From positions 117,286,458-117,350,457 of the forward strand of contig NC_092806.1 in NCBI RefSeq assembly GCF_040954645.1: DNA of 64,000 nucleotides, read 5' to 3'. Numbering within the stretch: position 1 is the first letter of the stretch; each line of letters begins with the position of its first letter. Position numbers and translations under genes: made by a program. The stretch is from Diabrotica undecimpunctata (taxonomy: Eukaryota; Arthropoda; Insecta; Coleoptera; Chrysomelidae). Below, one piece after another: positions 55,328 to 64,000 of this stretch. The notes beneath the pieces were generated by a model, which did not search any database, was not told where the DNA came from, and saw only the letters and a list, made by a program, of their open reading frames with translations.

Positions 55328-55705
55328 TGAGTGTGTACCGTTTGCGTCATAAAAAACTTGTACAACTCTTATAACCGAAAATCGTGTTTTTCAAGTTGTG
55401 TCAGTTGATCTTGTCACATGTGTCATTCTAATTTCTAGGGCAACGTTGCCAGTTCAACGAAAATATTAGATCAAAACAGCTAAAAGCAGGGCTGTGTGAC
55501 AGACTACAAGTTTTTAGTGTACTAAAAACTAAAACATTATCGAGCATTCTCGATCAGTCAGTCAAAAATTCTCCTATTAATTTTGTAATTTTTTATCATC
55601 TCAATCAAGTACCCATGCCTACATTGATTCGTGTTTTATTATAATTTATGAAACTATTCAAAAATAATGATAGATAATAAATCTAGACATGACTTTAAAT
55701 TATTA
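55328..55705 (+). repeat. ~400-bp repeat, copy 2
   Basis: Second copy of the sequence at 50898-51310, colinear throughout with scattered substitutions and small indels. It begins 67 bp after the IS630-like element and ends at the Tc1-like transposase fragment. Confidence 0.8.
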
Positions 55706-56103
55706 TGTTTAATTGATTGATTATACTGATTGCTTCTGTTGTGGTGTAAAAGTTTGTTTTTTTGCTGCAGTTCGGTATCTAAGACGCTATGCTTTAATTC
55801 TGCGCCAGTTGTTGTCTTTCTTCCCGGAAACTGTGACATAATTCTTGCAGTTTTTGCATCTTCAAATGGATTCTCTTCTAATGCCTCCAAAGTCGTACGA
55901 TCTTCATGAGCGGTAGATATTTTTGGTCTTCCGGAGCCTTGCTTTCTTTCGAGAGTTTCTCGTTATCCCCATCATTTATTAATATTAAAAAACTGTTGTT
56001 CTACTTACGTTAAAATGGTTTGCTACGGCAGATAGTGACCAACCATCTTCTAATTTTGTTACAATTCTTGCTTTTAGTTCTTTGCTAGCATGTGGAGCCA
56101 TTT
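55706..56103 (-). pseudogene. Tc1-like transposase N-terminus
   Basis: The minus strand from ATG at 56103 reads MAPHASKELKARIVTKLEDG then WSLSAVANHFNVSRTTVF, a Tc1-type paired-like HTH. After a frame break it reads GSGRPKIS-like sequence, then LEENPFEDAKTARIMSQFPG and RKTTTGAELK, the second HTH. Downstream it degenerates and no catalytic block is present. Only the DNA-binding half survives. Confidence 0.7.
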
Positions 56104-56416
56104 TTTGAGGTTGAACAGAATAAGTTATCTAACAAATTTTAAAATTTGGCAGTGACAGTGACAGTATGTAAATAATAAGTATTTATCCTTCAAAATACAC
56201 TGCTCAATTTTCTACAAAATACGCTTGCTGTACATTACATAAAAAGCAATAATTCAATATTAAGTTTTAACTGATTAAATTTTAATATTAATTATGTACG
56301 ATTATAATTTTATGTTGTATTTTGATTTGTTATAGGTTGCAGAGTTAACAATTAAATTATTTTTTTATTAATTGTAGAAACGTTTTACTTGCTGGAATAA
56401 CAATTAAAATTATTGT
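56104..56416. other. No recognised gene
   Basis: AT-rich, possibly the 5' flank of the Tc1 fragment. It contains the first copy of the RTE target site at its right edge. Confidence 0.4.
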
Positions 56417-56427
56417 GGACGATTGTA

Positions 56428-57551
56428 CACAATGGTTATGGTACAGAGATGCAGGGATGTCGGACATCCAGTTTATATGTATTTTATTGACTTTGAGAAG
56501 GCCTTTGGTCGAGTGAAAAATACTGAAATGATAGCCTTCAGCAGGTAGGTAATGATGATAAAACCTACGCATTATTAAAAATCTTTACTGGCATCAACGT
56601 GCAAACATCAGGATTGGCCGGGACACCTCTGAAGAGGGCAGGGCTGCATTTTGTCCCCGCTACTATTTAACATCTATTCTGAGTTCGTTTTCAATAAAGC
56701 AGTGGATAATGTTCAATGTGGTATAAAAATGAATGGCGTCAATATTAATAATTTGAGATATGTGGATGACACAGAGTTAATTGCAAGCAATTACGAAGAA
56801 CTTCAACATCTAATTAATAGGATTACCAAAACGTGTGATGAATATGGCCTTAAGCTAAACACCGCAAAGACAAAGGTGATGGTCGTCAGTAAAACGCCAA
56901 TACAACCGGAAGTGGTAACAGCTTATGGTGAACAACTGGAGAGCACTAACAGTATCACTTACCTTGGTTGTAATCTAAATGAGAACTGGGACATGAGCAA
57001 AGAAATTAGAATACGGGTAGAGAAGGCCAGAGCTGCATTCTTTAAGATGAAGAAACTGTTATGTGGAAACAATATTACTTTAAGTCTGAAAATTAGATTA
57101 GTGAGATGTTATGTGTTCTCTACTCTTTTGTATGGTGTCGAAGGTTGGACTTTGACGGATACACTTCTCAAGAAACTGAAAGCCTTTGAAATCTGGGTGT
57201 ATCAGAGAATTCTACGAATAAGTTGGGTGGATAGAGTTCGTAACGAAGCTGTTTTGCATCGGATGGGAAAAGTTACGGACGTCGTCAAAACAGTTTAAAA
57301 ATCGCAAACTTGAATATTTTGGCCATGTTATGCGCCACCCAGAGAGATATAATATACTCCATTTAATAATACAAGGCAAGGTAGACGAAAGAAGAGGGCC
57401 AGGTCGAAGAAGAACGTCATGGCTTAGAAACCTGAGAGATTGGTTTAACAGATCCTCTGCATCTCTTTTCCGAGCTGCCGTCAACAAAATTACTATAGCC
57501 AATTTGATAGCCAACGCTCGATAATCGACCTCGGCACATGAAGAAGAAGAA
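56428..57551 (+). pseudogene. 5'-truncated RTE insertion with 11-bp target duplication
   Basis: Perfect ggacgattgta repeats at 56417-56427 and 57552-57562. Reads MVQRCRDVGHPVYMYFIDFE (palm A), then a frame break, ILSPLLFNIYSEFVFNKAVD (56651 on), LRYVDDTELIASN (active site YVDD instead of YADD, near 56760), ITYLGCNLNENW, LLYGVEGWTLTD, FEIWVYQRILRISW. A second break near 57290 leads to LEYFGHVMRHPERYNILHLI, GPGRRRTSWLRNLRDWFN, IANLIANAR and a GAAGAAGAAG tail (57540-57551). Two frame breaks only. Confidence 0.88.
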
Positions 57552-57562
57552 GGACGATTGTA

Positions 57563-57835
57563 ACTCAGCGGCAATATACTGCCATTCTACACCAAACCTC
57601 ACGAGTCATTCACCGTGGATTGGAGAGCACGTAAAGCCTTTGGTCCCCTGGGCTAGTGTGCATTGACCCTAGCTACTTAAAACAGGGTGAAAGTTGCAAT
57701 TGGCGCCGAAACCTAACCGAAAGGATCTCATTGGCAAAAATGCAATACGGTGTTAATATTAAAATTATTTATTTTCATGAAGATAGATATCTTTTAGCTT
57801 TGTTTTTTCTTATGGAGCTATCTATGTAGTCCTCA
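57563..57835. other. Unidentified, less AT-rich sequence
   Basis: Includes ggcgccgaaacctaaccg near 57702; possibly 5' leader of an unidentified element. No frame or repeat recognised. Confidence 0.3.
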
Positions 57836-59293
57836 GTCATTATCATCATCATCAGTGGTACAGCCCTAGACCTTCCCCAGTATATTTCACCAGTTCATCT
57901 CATCCTCGTCCACACCGTCTCTCGATCTCTATCACCATCCTTACCAATCCAGATAGGTAAACTTATTTACTATCTTACAATTATAGTGATCCATGCTAAA
58001 GCTTTGTTCGGTATTTCTAAGTTCTCTGTTATTTGGAGTCGATGCAAACATTTCGGTTTTTTTTTTCTCGTTTATTTTAATGCCCATATTTTGTGCATCC
58101 GTTAAGAAGATGGAAACCACCTTTTTAAGTTGGCATGTGGTTGTGCGATCAAAACCAAATCATTAGCGTAAGTCATAATCTGCATTGACTTATTAAAGAT
58201 TGTTCTCCTATTGTATAACTCGGCATCTCTTATAGTCTTTTCTAACAGAAATTGAAGAGAAGGCACGCCAGCACGTCTTCCTGCCGTAAACCCGCATATG
58301 TTTCAAAGGCTTACGTCAAATTTTAAAGGCTTGTATTTGCACTCTGCAAATCGCTTTACTCATAGTTTTTTTTACAGTTCTTATTAATTTATGGGGAATG
58401 TTAAGTTTATTCATGGCTTCATAAAATGTACATCTGGACGTTATCATATGCTGACTTAAAGTCCACAAAGAAATGAACCGTATCAATAGTAAATTCATTG
58501 GTTTTTTTTTTAAGATTGATATAGCACAAAAATCTAGTCAGTTACTGTGATTTACACAATAGCCACCTGGCCTACTACCGCTGTGGTATTCATCAGGTAG
58601 TTCTTCCACGTACCTACTTAAACGGCTGAATAAAATGTTTAAGAATATTTTCCAAATTGTGTTTAGAAAAGATATACCCCTATAATTAAATATAATCCCA
58701 ACAAATCTCCCTTTTTTACAGTGAACATATGATTCCTATACACCATTCCTCTGGTATTTATTTTTCTTCCCAGATTATTACGCTGTGAATTTGATGTATA
58801 ATTGTGTTGTTAGTTTTGAGATGTGTAATTATAACCAAAGACCGGATGGAGTGAGGAGAATAGGTAGGCCCAGAGCACGATTTAAGGACCAGGTGGAAGA
58901 CAACTTACGAGTGTTAAGAGTACGAAATTGGAAAAAAAAGGTGAAGGATAGAAAGGAAAGCTTAATCTAGAATAGGCCCATGGATTGTCGGAGCCAATGA
59001 TGATAATGTCACTGCGTCTTTTACTTCCAATATTGAAGGAGGTTGTACGTGGATGTTATTTCTTGGACTCTGGGGTGACGTATTATTTTCCACTTCGGTA
59101 CCAAGTAGTTCCTTGAACAGATCAACACATCTGCTTTATACTGCATCACTGGTACTAATTATATATCCACTTTTGTTCATTCACCTTGCCCCTTTATTAA
59201 TTAAAGCTCTTGCATAGTCTGATTTTACAAGTTCCGCTTTTTTCTTCGATGCACGTGTTTTTTCGTCTTCCTCAGTTCTTTTTACGTTTGCTC
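57836..59293 (-). pseudogene. RTE-like element, minus strand, split by a second fragment
   Basis: Minus strand 5' to 3': linker LINKGAR-MNKSGYIISTSD and LFKELLGTEVENN (59200-59080). After an inserted fragment (58785-59005), WEEKINTRGMVYRN, NYRGISL-like block (58685), SRLSRYVEELPDEYHSG (58630), MNKLNIPHKLIRTVKKTMSK (58415-58350), VPSLQFLLEK, MQIMTYANDLVLIAR (active site AND instead of ADD, near 58180), then the VWTRMR-tail. It ends in ATGATGATGATAATGA (57838-57855), the tail of the family at 2640-3740. Confidence 0.7.
58785..59005 (+). pseudogene. RTE C-terminal tail inserted in the opposite-strand RTE
   Basis: PDGVRRIGRPRARFKDQVED then NLRVLRVRNWKKKVKDRKES and LI stop, ending with a tgatgataatg tail near 58996-59007. 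Reading of the minus-strand RTE resumes on both sides, so this is probably a nested 3' end insertion; no target duplication was found. Confidence 0.6.
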
Positions 59294-59910
59294 CTTATAG
59301 TCCAGTCGTCAGAGAGTTGACCTCTAAAAATCATACGAACAAGCTGAATTTTGCAGAGAATAATAACTTTGGAACCACAAAAAAAAGCAAAGAGGTTTAA
59401 CACTTTTACCCCCGGGCTTCCCCCTAATACTCCCCTCGCAGGAGTGTAAAAACACAAAAAAATCGATTTACCAAGAATCTGTACACCGTAGAAAAAAATA
59501 TTTCAAATAAAAAATGTAGCTGAGATAATTTTAAACAAAAATGTTTATAAGCATTTTTTGTGTAGAACGAACTGTTCCTTAGAAACAACGTTTGAAGCGA
59601 CCATCGATTTTGCATGTCAGTTACTTGCGCGAAATCAATGTTCAATAAAATGTGTAGCTCGACGGTAAAAATTCGATATCTTTTGATACAAGTGATCTAT
59701 CGACAAAAATGAAGATGCGTTTACTTAAAAGGTAAAGATTTTAGCTTTCGTATGCAGTTTTTGTATTTTGCCGCAAATAAACTTAGATTTTATACAAGTG
59801 TTAAATAAATAAACGCGATAAATGGAGCGATTTTTGACATTTTTTATGATTCTCATGAGATCAATATAATCTATCCCTTTCATTGTCTGGTCACTATAGA
59901 GTTTCGATAC
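59294..59910 (+). repeat. Long ~0.6-kb dispersed repeat, copy C
   Basis: Same sense as copy A, from gtccagtcgtcagagag to the tagagtttcgata region. Divergence from A is visible throughout (roughly one change in eight bases by eye). It sits at the truncated 5' edge of the preceding RTE. Confidence 0.75.
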
Positions 59911-59959
59911 TTTCTGACCAACCACACCATATATGACCAAGTACTGGCCAAAAACATCT

Positions 59960-60388
59960 CAACGTATGGCACGCAAATTGAAAAAGTATATACCTATAAG
60001 TTGAAAGTGAACTGACTGAGGATATCCAGATTCGCCGTGGGGTATGCCACGGCTGTATTTCACCATTGTTGTTTAATTTATACAATGAAGCCATCTCAGA
60101 ATTAGCTTTGGCCGAATACAATGAGGGCCTAGTAATAAACGGTGAGTCACTTAATAACATAAGATAAGCTGACGATACCGTCCTTCTGGAGGGAACACTA
60201 GAAGAACTGCAATATCTTGCTCAACAACTAAATATATATTGCAACAATTATGGACTAAAAATAAATTTGAAGAAAATCAAGTTTATGATATTTACAAAAG
60301 CACAAAACATCAAAGTAAAGTTAGTAATAGACAACACAGAAATTAAACAAATATCTTCATACAAATATCTTGTAGCATGGATCACAGA
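59960..60388 (+). pseudogene. RTE-like RT, cut by assembly gap
   Basis: ELTEDIQIRRGVCHGCISPL (about 60007-60070), LFNLYNEAISELALAEYNEG, INGESLNNIR then a stop, ADDTVLLEGTLEELQYLAQ (active site near 60165, Tyr codon changed to stop), YGLKINLKKIKFMIF, ISSYKYLVAWIT up to the N run. The C-terminal part should lie in or beyond the gap, but sequence right of the gap does not continue it. Confidence 0.7.
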
Positions 60389-60488
60389 NNNNNNNNNNNN
60401 NNNNNNNNNNNNNNNNNNNNNNNNNNNNNNNNNNNNNNNNNNNNNNNNNNNNNNNNNNNNNNNNNNNNNNNNNNNNNNNNNNNNNNNN
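60389..60488. other. Assembly gap, 100 N
   Basis: Exactly 100 N. This is a conventional unknown-length gap size, so true distance across it is unknown. Confidence 0.98.
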
Positions 60489-60545
60489 GTTTATTATTCT
60501 GTGCCTATACTTCTTCTTCTTCTTCGTTTGTTTTTGGGTTTCGAT
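60489..60545 (-). repeat. MITE terminus plus (GAA)n RTE tail beside gap
   Basis: gtttattattctgtgcctat matches the right end of the 404-bp MITE at 48268-48289. It is followed at once by ttcttcttcttcttc, as left by the 3' tail of a minus-strand RTE. Confidence 0.5.
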
Positions 60546-60626
60546 TATATAATCATTTACCCAGTACATGTAAGGTTATGCTCGTCTTGCTCTAGGCAAT
60601 GCACAACCAGGGATAAATTTCTACTT

Positions 60627-60950
60627 CTGTTTACTTTACTGCTAATTGACAACTGGGTGATACTGAAAGATCAGCTTTTTCATTTGTTTATCTTCTTCAT
60701 TTAAGGTTACTTTTTACTGCTAATTGACAACTGGGTGATACTGAAAGATGAGCTTCTCCATGTATTTATTTTCTTCATTTAAGGTTACTGTTTACTGCTA
60801 ATTGACAACTGGGTGATACTGAAAGATCAGCTTTTCCATTATTTGTTTATCTTCTTCATTTAAGGTTACTGTTTACTGCTAATTGACAACTGGGTGATAC
60901 TGAAAGATTAGCTTTTCCATTTGTTTATCTTCTTCATTTAAGGTTAGATT
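60627..60950. repeat. Minisatellite, four units of 78-81 bp
   Basis: gctaattgacaactgggtga recurs at 60641, 60719, 60797 and 60878 (spacings 78, 78, 81). Each unit also contains actgaaagatNag, a cttcttcattta segment and aaggttact. Units differ by a few bases and a 3-bp insertion. No coding frame. Confidence 0.95.
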
Positions 60951-61125
60951 AGACTTTTCTCGTTTGGGGGTAGCTTCCAAACATTGTCACATTAGGTTTA
61001 TGGGTAATGCTACCTTCGGTTAGGATTAAGGATTTTAAGGACGTACATTTTTGTATGTTAGGATATTTCCAGTATTTTCTAGATTTATTTTGTTATTTTG
61101 ACAAGTATAAAAAAAAAAAAAATTT
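60951..61125. other. Spacer and homopolymer at 3' end of the I-clade element
   Basis: After the stop of the minus-strand ORF comes a very short UTR and an A/T homopolymer at 61109-61126. On the element's strand this reads as a T run rather than poly(A), so the true 3' tail may be lost. Confidence 0.5.
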
Positions 61126-64000
61126 TTATAGATCGATTTGAAAAAATTTGATGAATTTAATAATTATTTTTATAACTTTCTCAGAGGGTTTATATAGAAT
61201 ACTATGTAAAGATATTGGACTCTCTATTCCTGCTTTTATTAGTTCTAAATACAGATCCATATTTTTGTGTTTGTTTATGGGACATTCAAAGAAGATATGG
61301 ATCACTGTTCCAATGGTTCCGCATTCACATATCGGTGTTTCCGTTTTACCTATTTTGTAGAGATAGCAAGGAGTTTTGCAATGTCCACTACGTAAACGAT
61401 TAATATTTGTTATGGTATTTCTGCCCATATACCCACATTTGGCATACCATGGTTTTATGGGGAAATCACACTGCAATCTGCAATAGTTTGGATCTTTATG
61501 TTTAATTTGGGAATGCCATTCATTGTAGAACTGTGTTAAAATGTCTTTTTTTGTAACGCAAAAGATATCTGTACTAACATTTTTTATATTATATGGTACT
61601 CTTAATTCTCTCCCAATATTCGCCAGCCTATCAGCTACCTCATTTATATATATTCCACCATATTTTGCTAAAAACATTTCATTAGATTCAATTTCATATT
61701 TTTCATATTCTAGGCTATTAATTGTAATAGGATACAAAAGAATTTTTCTTTCTACTTCATATATGGGATTAATTTTGTATCGGATTATATTTTTTGATTT
61801 TTTGAGTATGTCCGTATATGCTAATGAGTAGTCTGGTATAGCTTTATTCTTCCAAAATTGGTTATTTGCGTTTATAGCTTCATTTAACTTATTTAAACTT
61901 CTTATTACTATGTTATTTTTTTCAGACATTTGTTTCAATATATACTTATGAGCCAATATTTCCCTTCTAACTTTTAGTGTGGATACTGAACATTCCGCTT
62001 GTAATATTAAAATTGGTGTAGAACGTAGACAACCTGTTATAATCCTTAAGGCCACATTTTGTACTTGTTCCAACTTCATCATCAGACTTTTACTGCAAGG
62101 ATTTAAAAGATTGGCTGCATAATCTAAATGAGATCTTACTATCCCTTTGTATAAGCTTAAAAGAATGTGTGGGTCAGATCCCCATTTTGTACCACAAATT
62201 GCTCTCATAACATTAATTCCTTTGTTTGCTTTAGCTATCATATCATTTATTTGAATTGTCATATTCAAGTTACACTGTAGATGGAACCCCAGATACTTTA
62301 TTTCATTTTTCCATGGGATTTCCAGGTTTTGGTACATAAGGTGGGGGAAGTTATAACCTTGAGCTCTTTTTCTAAATATTATTGCTTTTGATTTATGTGC
62401 TGAGATTTTAAAGTTGTGTGTTTCAAACCACTCCTGTAATTTTTGTAAGTAAGTGTTTAAGCAATTAATTGATTTATATATATCTGACCCTTGTACCAGA
62501 ATTACAAAATCATCTGCATATTGGAAGCACTCCATTTCAGGTTTGATTAAATCATGTAAAGACTTAGAGTACAAATTAAACAATATTGGACTGAGAGGAG
62601 ACCCTTGTGGCAATCCAGTTGATGCTTGGATTGGGCCTAGTATATTGTTTGATTTATCTTTAATATAAATATTTCTATTGAGCAAGAATTGCATAATTAG
62701 GTTTGTATAGGTTGTTGGAATACCATACTTTATTAGATATTTATATAGCAAAAACGTATTGACAGTATCATATGCCCTACTAATATCCAAAAAAATTGCG
62801 ATTGTATTTAAATTTTTACTAAATCCTGTTCTAATATAATTTATTGTTAAAGCTAAATTATCGTTACACCCTTTATTTCTTCTAAATCCTAACTGTTTTG
62901 GATTCAATATACAATTTTTTTCAATTATTTGTTCAATTCTTAATTTAATTATATTTTGGAGTATTTTGCCCACACATGACTCTAGGGCAATATTTCTATA
63001 GTTGTCTGCACATAATGGATCTTTATAGGGTTTTAAGAAAGGAATAACAAGAGTGTTTTTCCATTCTTGTGGAAATCCAGCTTTTCTGTTCATTATTTGA
63101 TTAAATATTATTGACAGTGATTCTAATGCTACCTGAGGAAGTCTGCCAATCATACTATATGTTATTAGATCTAAGCCAGTAGCCTTATCCTTTTTTTTAA
63201 TGACACTTATTATTTCCTCTCTGGAAATGTCCTCCACATTGTCATTGGATTGGATAACAGTAAATTCTGGATCTGTTATATCAATTCCCAATTTATTTAA
63301 TATATCCAAAGCTATGTGTTCGCTGGGAAGTTTGGCAGGAATTATTGCATTTTGATATGTGGAGAACTGTTTAACAGTTCGCCATATTTCTGCTAGGGGA
63401 GTGTCCCTGTTTAGTCCATTACAAAAGCATCTAAAACTATTTCTTTTTTTATTTTTAAATATTTTTTTACTATGGGCAAAGATTTTTTTGATTTCTATAT
63501 AATTATCTGTACTTGCATCTTCTTTGTATTTTTTGATTTTTTCTTTCCTCATTTTAATTAAATTTGAGCATTCCGTGTCCCACCATGGAGGACTTTTCTT
63601 TTTTCCTGTGTGCTTTTTTGTTTCCAAAAAGGGTATTTCTTCATCACTCACCTTCTCCATAATTTGCGTAAAGGTGCTATATTCTTTACACCCACTTTTC
63701 ATTAGTTCTTCTATTTTTGAACAGTATTTTTCCCAATTGGCATTTTTAATGTTTCTTTTGTAACTTTTTTGGATAGATGTATGTTGAATTTGTGTCTGGA
63801 TTTTACACATCGTTGGGAAATGATCACTACCACCCGAGTCCTCTAACACATCCCATTGACATCTGTTCACTATTTCCGAGGAGATTAGTGTTAGATCTAC
63901 TGCTGAAGCATTCTGACCTGGGAGTGTAATCCGTGTGGATCTTCCATCATTGCAACAAACTAGATCCAAATCCTCTAGAGAGTCAGCAATTATTCTTCCA
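61126..64000 (-). CDS. I/Jockey-clade ORF2 (endonuclease-RT), open, RNase H core missing
   Basis: One uninterrupted frame from the window edge to 61126 (947 codons from the first likely initiator; no stop before the edge, so the start lies outside). In order: end of the AP endonuclease (GGSDHFPT, residues ~45-53), linker with PPWWDTECSNLIK, RT from ~230 to 520 (FPQEWKNTLVIPFLKPYKDP, LGFRRNKGCNDN, IAIFLDISRAYDTVN, TGLPQGSPLSPILFNLYS, QYADDFVIL with catalytic YADD at ~484-487), thumb (YLGFHLQCNLN, SHLDYAANLL), only the last RNase H helix (NEVADRLANIGREL, ~776), and a zinc tail (CECGTIGTVIHIFFECP, ~880). The RNase H catalytic residues before NEVAD are absent without any frame break. Confidence 0.88.
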   Translation of the reverse strand, partial: GRIIADSLEDLDLVCCNDGRSTRITLPGQNASAVDLTLISSEIVNRCQWDVLEDSGGSDHFPTMCKIQTQIQHTSIQKSYKRNIKNANWEKYCSKIEELMKSGCKEYSTFTQIMEKVSDEEIPFLETKKHTGKKKSPPWWDTECSNLIKMRKEKIKKYKEDASTDNYIEIKKIFAHSKKIFKNKKRNSFRCFCNGLNRDTPLAEIWRTVKQFSTYQNAIIPAKLPSEHIALDILNKLGIDITDPEFTVIQSNDNVEDISREEIISVIKKKDKATGLDLITYSMIGRLPQVALESLSIIFNQIMNRKAGFPQEWKNTLVIPFLKPYKDPLCADNYRNIALESCVGKILQNIIKLRIEQIIEKNCILNPKQLGFRRNKGCNDNLALTINYIRTGFSKNLNTIAIFLDISRAYDTVNTFLLYKYLIKYGIPTTYTNLIMQFLLNRNIYIKDKSNNILGPIQASTGLPQGSPLSPILFNLYSKSLHDLIKPEMECFQYADDFVILVQGSDIYKSINCLNTYLQKLQEWFETHNFKISAHKSKAIIFRKRAQGYNFPHLMYQNLEIPWKNEIKYLGFHLQCNLNMTIQINDMIAKANKGINVMRAICGTKWGSDPHILLSLYKGIVRSHLDYAANLLNPCSKSLMMKLEQVQNVALRIITGCLRSTPILILQAECSVSTLKVRREILAHKYILKQMSEKNNIVIRSLNKLNEAINANNQFWKNKAIPDYSLAYTDILKKSKNIIRYKINPIYEVERKILLYPITINSLEYEKYEIESNEMFLAKYGGIYINEVADRLANIGRELRVPYNIKNVSTDIFCVTKKDILTQFYNEWHSQIKHKDPNYCRLQCDFPIKPWYAKCGYMGRNTITNINRLRSGHCKTPCYLYKIGKTETPICECGTIGTVIHIFFECPINKHKNMDLYLELIKAGIESPISLHSILYKPSEKVIKIIIKFIKFFQIDL

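Noticed and set aside
1..64000. CRISPR arrays, operons, prokaryotic promoters
   Set aside because: No short regularly spaced direct repeats; codon context, splice-like signals and element families are eukaryotic.

Overview
The window looks like intergenic or intronic DNA from a large, repeat-rich insect genome. It is strongly AT-rich by eye. It holds no complete host gene that I can recognise, and it is packed with decayed copies of element families typical of insects: RTE-like and I/Jockey-like non-LTR retrotransposons, Penelope-like elements (PLEs), a BEL/Pao gag remnant, Tc1/mariner, IS630-like, piggyBac-like and jerky/Tigger-like DNA transposons, and several MITEs. A beetle is a reasonable guess, but nothing here fixes the order.

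Layout. 1-820: a foldback element containing a canonical-looking type I hammerhead ribozyme, then a 184-bp MITE. 935-1490: a jerky/Tigger transposase remnant and a PLE terminal scrap. 1.5-14.3 kb: mostly RTE and I-clade fragments on both strands, with a (TA)n tract and an internally deleted RTE flanked by a perfect 13-bp duplication (8679-9393). 14.4-14.7 kb: a 60-bp inverted repeat of PLE type. 15.47-15.87 kb: a GC-rich block whose minus strand reads as a possible host first exon (signal peptide, then a consensus phase-1 splice donor). 16.75-18.59 kb: a mariner-like element with long TIRs and TA ends. 19-25.4 kb: minus-strand RTE, Jockey and I remnants. 25.6-29.5 kb: an IS630-like remnant, then a nested stack (an RTE interrupted by a PLE piece and by a 5'-truncated I element with a 14-bp duplication). 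30.1-35.0 kb: two RTE copies and a Tc1-like transposase pseudogene. 36.4-39.6 kb: a 2.77-kb near-perfect palindrome made of two head-to-head PLE 3' halves, each with a GIY-YIG domain and a hammerhead-like terminal motif; a second PLE ribozyme motif lies just outside it. 39.9-49.3 kb: RTE pieces, BEL/Pao, a mariner with TIRs, a 404-bp MITE. 49.3-52.7 kb: inverted ~0.6-kb repeats enclosing a piggyBac C-terminus; a third copy lies at 59.3 kb. 53.4-60.4 kb: RTE fragments, an IS630-like element with TA ends and a Tc1 N-terminus. 60.389-60.488 kb is a run of 100 N. After it come a 78-81 bp minisatellite (4 units) and a long (947-codon) minus-strand I-clade ORF that runs off the right edge.

There is no operon-like co-operation between genes. 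The story is insertion into insertion, readable from target-site duplications and frames that resume across inserts. The most unusual material is the set of hammerhead-type self-cleaving RNA motifs in repeats (one canonical, three PLE-variant), the PLE palindrome, and the single possible host exon.
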